Assembly (NCBI GenBank): GCA_045632265.1
Contig: JAZQWG010000005.1
Span: 1-8,195, forward strand
DNA: 8,195 bases
Reading direction: 5' to 3'
DNA from: Scatosoma sp045632265
GTDB lineage: Bacteria; Bacillota; Clostridia; Christensenellales; Borkfalkiaceae
Made by a program: the position numbers and the translations under genes. Position 1 is the first letter of the stretch; every line of letters starts with the position of its first letter. The notes under the pieces were generated by a model. That model was not told the DNA's origin and searched no databases. It worked only from the letters and a program-made list of their open reading frames with translations. This document shows, one piece after another, positions 5,108 through 8,195 of the stretch.

Positions 5108-6520
5108 ATGAGCAATGTTAATCTTGTTTATGGTGTAAAAGACAAGCCCGGTCTTTGGAAGACGCTTGTGTTTGCCTTCCAACAAGTGTTGGCGATTCTC
5201 GCAGCGACTATCGTCGTTCCCGTTATTATCAACGGCAGCACCGGTTCGCAAATGTCCCAATCGGCTGCCCTTATCGGCGCAGGTGTTGGTACGCTTGTGT
5301 ACTTGCTTTTCACCAAGTTTAAGAGCCCCGTATTCTTGGGTTCGTCGTTTGCGTTTATCGGTTCGATGTGCGCTGCGTTCGGTGGTGCAGGTGCGTATAT
5401 GTCGCTTGGCTACTTGGGCTTGATTCTCGGTGCTGTATTTGCTGGTCTTGTGTACGTAGTTATCGCGCTTGTCGTTAAGTTCGTTGGTACGGCTTGGATT
5501 GATAAAGTAATGCCCATGTCCGTTATCGGTCCTACGGTTGCCGTTATCGGTTTGTCCCTTTCGGGCAATGCTATCGGCGATTTGTTCAAAGGTAGCGTTT
5601 TGAACGCAGCTGGCGATCCCGTTGCTTCGCCTTTCATCGCGCTTCTTTGCGGTCTTATCACCTTCTTCAGTATCGTAGCGTTCTCCGTTTACGGCAAGAA
5701 GATGATGAAGATGATTCCCTTCATTTTGGGTATCTTGGTGGGCTACGTAGTGGCTACAATCTTCACCGTTATCGGTCTTTTGACGAGCGCACCCGCTCTT
5801 CAACTTATCGACTTTGGCAAGTTTGCGAATATGGCATGGTTGCCCGAGCTTACGTTTGTTGAAGCATTCAAGGGTATCGGCGGCGTTGAAAACTTCGCAT
5901 GGGGCGCATTTATCGTCACCATCTTGGTTGCGTACGTACCCGTTGCTTTCGTAGTATTTGCTGAACACCTTGCTGACCACAAGAACATCTCTTCCATCAT
6001 CGGTCAAGACTTGACGAAAGACCCTGGCTTGCACAGAACGTTGCTTGGCGACGGTATCGGTTCGATGGTTGGTGCGTTCTTCGGTGGTTGCCCTAACACG
6101 ACGTATGGCGAATCGGTTGGTTGCGTAGCAATCTCCGGCAACGCTTCCGTTGTCACCATTTTTACGGCTGCTATCATCTGTATCGTATCCGCGTTCGTTG
6201 CGCCTTTCGTAACCTTCTTGGCGACCATTCCTTCTTGCGTAATGGGTGGCGTTTGCGTATCCTTGTACGGCTTCATCGCAGTTTCCGGTTTGAAGATGAT
6301 TCAAAAGGTTGATTTGAGCGACAACGCAAACCTTTTCACCGTTTCCGTAGTATTGATTGCAGGTGTAGGCGGCATGGTATTGAACATCGGTAAAGTGACG
6401 ATCACCGCTGTTGCTTGCGCATTGATTTTGGGTATCTTGGTAAACCTTGCTACGTCCAAAAGCAAAAAAGCAGTAGAAGCAAAAGAAGAAGTTTCCGCTC
6501 ACGAAGAAACGGAAGAATAA
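5108..6520 (+). CDS. uraA: Uracil permease, NCS2/NAT family (UraA/PyrP type)
   Basis: This encodes 470 residues of a polytopic membrane protein that imports uracil, probably with protons. Many hydrophobic helices are visible from residue 20 to about 447. Family landmarks are the substrate-site helix VVFAEHLADHKN (282-293) with Glu286, corresponding to E241 of E. coli UraA, and GGCPNTTYGESVG (326-338) with Glu335, corresponding to E290. The NTTYGE form is typical of uracil carriers, and upp follows directly, which favours uracil over xanthine. The position matching UraA His245 is Asp290, with a His next to it, which I believe is common in Firmicutes homologues. The C-terminus ends in a charged tail (451-470, Glu/Lys-rich). 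ATG 5108 follows AGGAG (5092-5096) at 11 nt, a little long. The codon use of a strongly expressed gene again leaves a long empty frame on the opposite strand. Confidence 0.93.
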   Translation: MSNVNLVYGVKDKPGLWKTLVFAFQQVLAILAATIVVPVIINGSTGSQMSQSAALIGAGVGTLVYLLFTKFKSPVFLGSSFAFIGSMCAAFGGAGAYMSLGYLGLILGAVFAGLVYVVIALVVKFVGTAWIDKVMPMSVIGPTVAVIGLSLSGNAIGDLFKGSVLNAAGDPVASPFIALLCGLITFFSIVAFSVYGKKMMKMIPFILGILVGYVVATIFTVIGLLTSAPALQLIDFGKFANMAWLPELTFVEAFKGIGGVENFAWGAFIVTILVAYVPVAFVVFAEHLADHKNISSIIGQDLTKDPGLHRTLLGDGIGSMVGAFFGGCPNTTYGESVGCVAISGNASVVTIFTAAIICIVSAFVAPFVTFLATIPSCVMGGVCVSLYGFIAVSGLKMIQKVDLSDNANLFTVSVVLIAGVGGMVLNIGKVTITAVACALILGILVNLATSKSKKAVEAKEEVSAHEETEE

Positions 6521-6542
6521 TCCTTAAAAAAAGGAGCTTACA

Positions 6543-7181
6543 ATGGAAAAGTACGAAAACATAATCGTTTTAGACCACCCCTTAATCCGTCATAAGCTTG
6601 CCATTATCCGAGATAAAAACACGGATACGAAGCAATTTAGAGAAATTATCAAAGAAGTTGCTATGCTTATGGCATACGAAAGTTTCAAAGACGTTCCCAC
6701 GCAAGAAATTGAAGTGGAAACGCCTCTTGAAAAGACGAAACAAACGGTGGTAAAGGAAAACTCGGTTGCTATCGTGCCTATTTTGCGCGCGGGCCTTGGT
6801 ATGGTGGACGGCATTTTGTCCTTGTTCCCTGCTGCGAAGGTGGGACATATCGGGCTTTGCCGCAACGAAGAAACTTTGGAACCTGAAGTGTATTATTGCA
6901 AGTTGCCCCCTCAAATCGAAGAAAAAGTCGTTATGGTAGTCGATCCTATGTTGGCTACGGGCGGCAGCGCGTGTGACGCTATCCAAATGCTTAAAAACCG
7001 TGGTTGCAAGAAGATTCGATTGATGTCGATTATTGCTGCTCCCGAAGGGGTGGAAAAGGTTGCAAAAGCGCACCCTGACGTTGCAATTTATATCTCTACG
7101 CTCGACCGTTGTTTGAACGATAAAGGGTATATTTTGCCTGGTTTAGGCGATGCCGGCGATAGAATTTTCGGCACGAAATAA
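6543..7181 (+). CDS. upp: Uracil phosphoribosyltransferase
   Basis: It converts uracil plus PRPP to UMP and pyrophosphate in the cytoplasm. The 212 residues are the normal length. Family marks are VPILRAGLGMVDG (78-90) with Arg82, GLCRNEETLEPEVYY (104-118) with Arg107, the PRPP loop VVDPMLATGGSA (132-143), and the uracil-binding C-terminal region GYILPGLGDAGDRIFGT (195-211). It starts 22 nt after the permease stop, with AAGGAG (6531-6536) 6 nt before the ATG. No promoter or terminator lies between the two genes, so they form an operon: import followed by trapping of uracil as UMP. Strong tandem terminators follow. Confidence 0.98.
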   Translation: MEKYENIIVLDHPLIRHKLAIIRDKNTDTKQFREIIKEVAMLMAYESFKDVPTQEIEVETPLEKTKQTVVKENSVAIVPILRAGLGMVDGILSLFPAAKVGHIGLCRNEETLEPEVYYCKLPPQIEEKVVMVVDPMLATGGSACDAIQMLKNRGCKKIRLMSIIAAPEGVEKVAKAHPDVAIYISTLDRCLNDKGYILPGLGDAGDRIFGTK

Positions 7182-7206
7182 CCTATTTTAACTGCATAAA
7201 ACGTCG

Positions 7207-7244
7207 CCACCACGTTTGCTTTTTAGTAAACGTGGTGGTTTTTT
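7207..7244 (+). terminator. Strong terminator of the uraA-upp operon
   Basis: The perfect stem CCACCACGTTT / AAACGTGGTGG (7207-7217 with 7228-7238) can be extended by a G-T, C-G and T-A pair to a TTTT loop, giving 14 bp. It is followed by TTTTTT (7239-7244). Confidence 0.95.
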
Positions 7245-7250
7245 GTTGGT

Positions 7251-7282
7251 AAAAAATAGCCCCTTAAGGGGCTGTTTTTTTT
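7251..7282. terminator. Second, palindromic (probably bidirectional) terminator
   Basis: AGCCCC-TTAA-GGGGCT (7258-7273) is extended by a T-G pair and by AAAAAA (7251-7256) facing eight Ts (7275-7282). Being nearly symmetric, it could stop transcripts from either strand. It insulates the uracil operon from the promoter 11 nt downstream. Confidence 0.9.
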
Positions 7283-7292
7283 CATATTGCTA

Positions 7293-7321
7293 TTGACAAA
7301 GCAAAAATGCTATGTTATAAT
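7293..7321 (+). promoter_or_regulatory. Perfect consensus promoter of the sugar transferase operon
   Basis: TTGACA (7293-7298), 17 nt, TATAAT (7316-7321), with TATG just upstream of the -10 (7311-7314). The start should be near 7328, giving a leader of about 54 nt that contains an alternating pyrimidine-purine tract. Confidence 0.92.
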
Positions 7322-7325
7322 GTAT

Positions 7326-7350
7326 TGTGTGCGCATACATGCACGCGCAT
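7326..7350. other. Alternating pyrimidine-purine tract at the transcription start
   Basis: All 25 positions alternate strictly between pyrimidine and purine, with several CG and TG/CA steps (for example TGTGTGCGCATACATGCACG). A further 10-nt alternating run follows at 7351-7360. Such tracts favour left-handed DNA under negative supercoiling. As RNA, TGCGC (7330-7334) can pair with GCGCA (7345-7349). Confidence 0.6.
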
Positions 7351-7381
7351 TACGCACGCAATAAAGCCTAAAAGGTGTTTT

Positions 7382-8053
7382 ATGTACAAGCATTTTTTGA
7401 AAAGAGTACTTGATATCATTTGTTCGTTTATCGGCATTTGTCTTTTGGCGTTGCCGATGTTGATTTTGATTATCGCAATCAAATGCGACAGCAAAGGCCC
7501 TGCGTTTTTCAAACAAAAACGTATTGGTATTCACAAGAAGCATTTTACAATTTTGAAATTCCGCACGATGAGGGTGGATACGCCCCCCGATGCGCCCACG
7601 CACGAACTTGCCGACCCCAAGAAATGGATTACCAAGGTTGGCGGTTTTTTGCGTAAGACTTCTTTGGACGAGTTGCCTCAAATCTTCAACATCTTCGTTG
7701 GACACATGTCGATTATAGGCCCTCGCCCCGCGCTTTGGAATCAAGACGATTTGATTGCGGAACGTGATAAATACGGCGCAAACGACGTTCGCCCTGGTCT
7801 TACGGGCTGGGCGCAAATCAATGGTCGTGACGAGCTTGAAATTCCCGTCAAGGCAAAACTCGACGGCGAATACGTTGAAAAGATGGGTTTCCTTTTCGAT
7901 TGCAAGTGCTTGTTCGGTACGGTATTCTCGGTGCTTAAAAGCGACGGTGTTGTAGAAGGCGGCACGGGGGAAATACATAAACAAGAAGCGGCAAAGCAAG
8001 CGGAAGAAGAGGCGGCTGTGGCGAAAGCAAGCGAAGAAGCGGAGAACGAATAA
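7382..8053 (+). CDS. Sugar transferase (monotopic polyprenyl-phosphate glycosyl-1-phosphate transferase)
   Basis: It transfers a sugar-1-phosphate from a nucleotide sugar to undecaprenyl phosphate, the first membrane step of surface polysaccharide or glycan assembly. It is anchored on the cytoplasmic face. The 223 residues match the small PglC-like class of Pfam PF02397. A basic start and re-entrant hydrophobic segment (about 7-34, with Pro25) lead into GPAFFKQKRIG (39-49) and FTILKFRTM (55-63). The catalytic Asp96-Glu97 pair lies in TSLDELPQ. IIGPRPAL (111-118) and RPGLTGWAQINGRD (137-150) follow. The last 24 residues are an unusual Glu/Ala/Lys tail beyond the core. ATG 7382 has AAAGG (7371-7375) 6 nt upstream. 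The frame is open further upstream, but that would include the promoter. The next gene begins one base after the stop. The sugar is not predictable from sequence. Confidence 0.94.
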   Translation: MYKHFLKRVLDIICSFIGICLLALPMLILIIAIKCDSKGPAFFKQKRIGIHKKHFTILKFRTMRVDTPPDAPTHELADPKKWITKVGGFLRKTSLDELPQIFNIFVGHMSIIGPRPALWNQDDLIAERDKYGANDVRPGLTGWAQINGRDELEIPVKAKLDGEYVEKMGFLFDCKCLFGTVFSVLKSDGVVEGGTGEIHKQEAAKQAEEEAAVAKASEEAENE

Positions 8054-8054
8054 T

Positions 8055-8195
8055 ATGAAAAAGGTTTTGATTACGGGCGCAAACAGTTATATCGGCGTGT
8101 CCTTTGAAAATTACATGAAAGCGTTTGCGGACGAAGTGAGCGTGGACACGATTGATATGATTGACGGCACGTGGCGAGAAAAGGATTTTTCTTCG
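8055..8195 (+). CDS. NAD-dependent epimerase/dehydratase or SDR, N-terminal part (runs off the window)
   Basis: Only the first 47 residues are visible. They open with MKKVLITGANSYIG, the Rossmann nucleotide-binding start (TGANSYIG, a GxxxxxG form) of extended short-chain dehydrogenases that epimerise or dehydrate nucleotide sugars. A second strand, VDTIDMID, follows. ATG 8055 is one base after the sugar transferase stop, with GGAG at 8041-8044 (10 nt spacing), so the two are co-transcribed and probably translationally coupled. The pairing with a polyprenyl sugar transferase suggests that it prepares or modifies the sugar for the same glycan. The exact reaction cannot be read from this fragment. 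Confidence 0.8.
   Translation, partial: MKKVLITGANSYIGVSFENYMKAFADEVSVDTIDMIDGTWREKDFSS

Noticed and set aside
5105..6502. 465-codon open frame on the minus strand across the uracil permease
   Set aside because: Same cause as for glyA. The translation is polar and repetitive in Asn, Asp and Arg, with no recognisable domain, and the permease on the + strand is unambiguous.
7307..7381. Upstream start for the sugar transferase
   Set aside because: It would lie before the -10 box of the gene's own promoter. The extension is encoded by the alternating tract and lacks a ribosome binding site.

Overview
This window looks like a chromosomal segment from a low-to-moderate GC Gram-positive anaerobe, most likely an uncultured member of the Clostridia. 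The basis is strong AGGAG-type ribosome binding sites, sigma-A promoters close to consensus, a Clostridia-style SGNH hydrolase, and a thioredoxin-reductase-like flavoprotein whose pyridine-nucleotide site is eroded. No phylogenetic marker was tested, so the placement is an inference. All genes are on the + strand.

Layout. (1) 1-736: the tail of a membrane protein overlaps a small SGNH/GDSL hydrolase, followed by a terminator. (2) 786-2146: glyA (serine hydroxymethyltransferase) is a clean single-gene unit with its own promoter and a strong terminator. (3) 2179-4370: a three-gene operon encodes an alpha/beta hydrolase, an Sfp-type 4'-phosphopantetheinyl transferase and a thioredoxin-reductase-like FAD protein, with stop/start overlaps or near-overlaps. 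(4) 4371-5107: this non-coding stretch has a perfect consensus promoter, a 5' hairpin with a GAAA loop, a broken tRNA-like unit, an intact tRNA-Pro(CGG), and a second repeat-containing tRNA-tail copy. Two terminators share the same 5' arm. (5) 5007-7244: a uracil salvage operon holds a uracil permease (NCS2 family) and upp, so uracil is imported and converted to UMP. (6) 7293-8195: a new promoter drives a monotopic sugar-phosphate transferase and the start of an NAD-dependent epimerase/dehydratase, the likely beginning of a surface-polysaccharide operon that runs off the window.

The protein-coding content is mostly ordinary. The part most worth a second look is the tRNA-Pro locus. It contains three overlapping tRNA-derived units, two of which share a 16-nt block (half T-arm, half insert) and a 27-nt block with a small hairpin. 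In one unit the insert sits exactly in the T-loop of a tRNA that has also lost its anticodon arm. This looks like a dispersed repeat that targets or recombines with tRNA genes. Other points of interest are the loss of the NADPH-binding motif in the thioredoxin-reductase-like protein, a 25-nt perfectly alternating pyrimidine-purine tract at a transcription start, and five promoters that all carry an extended -10.
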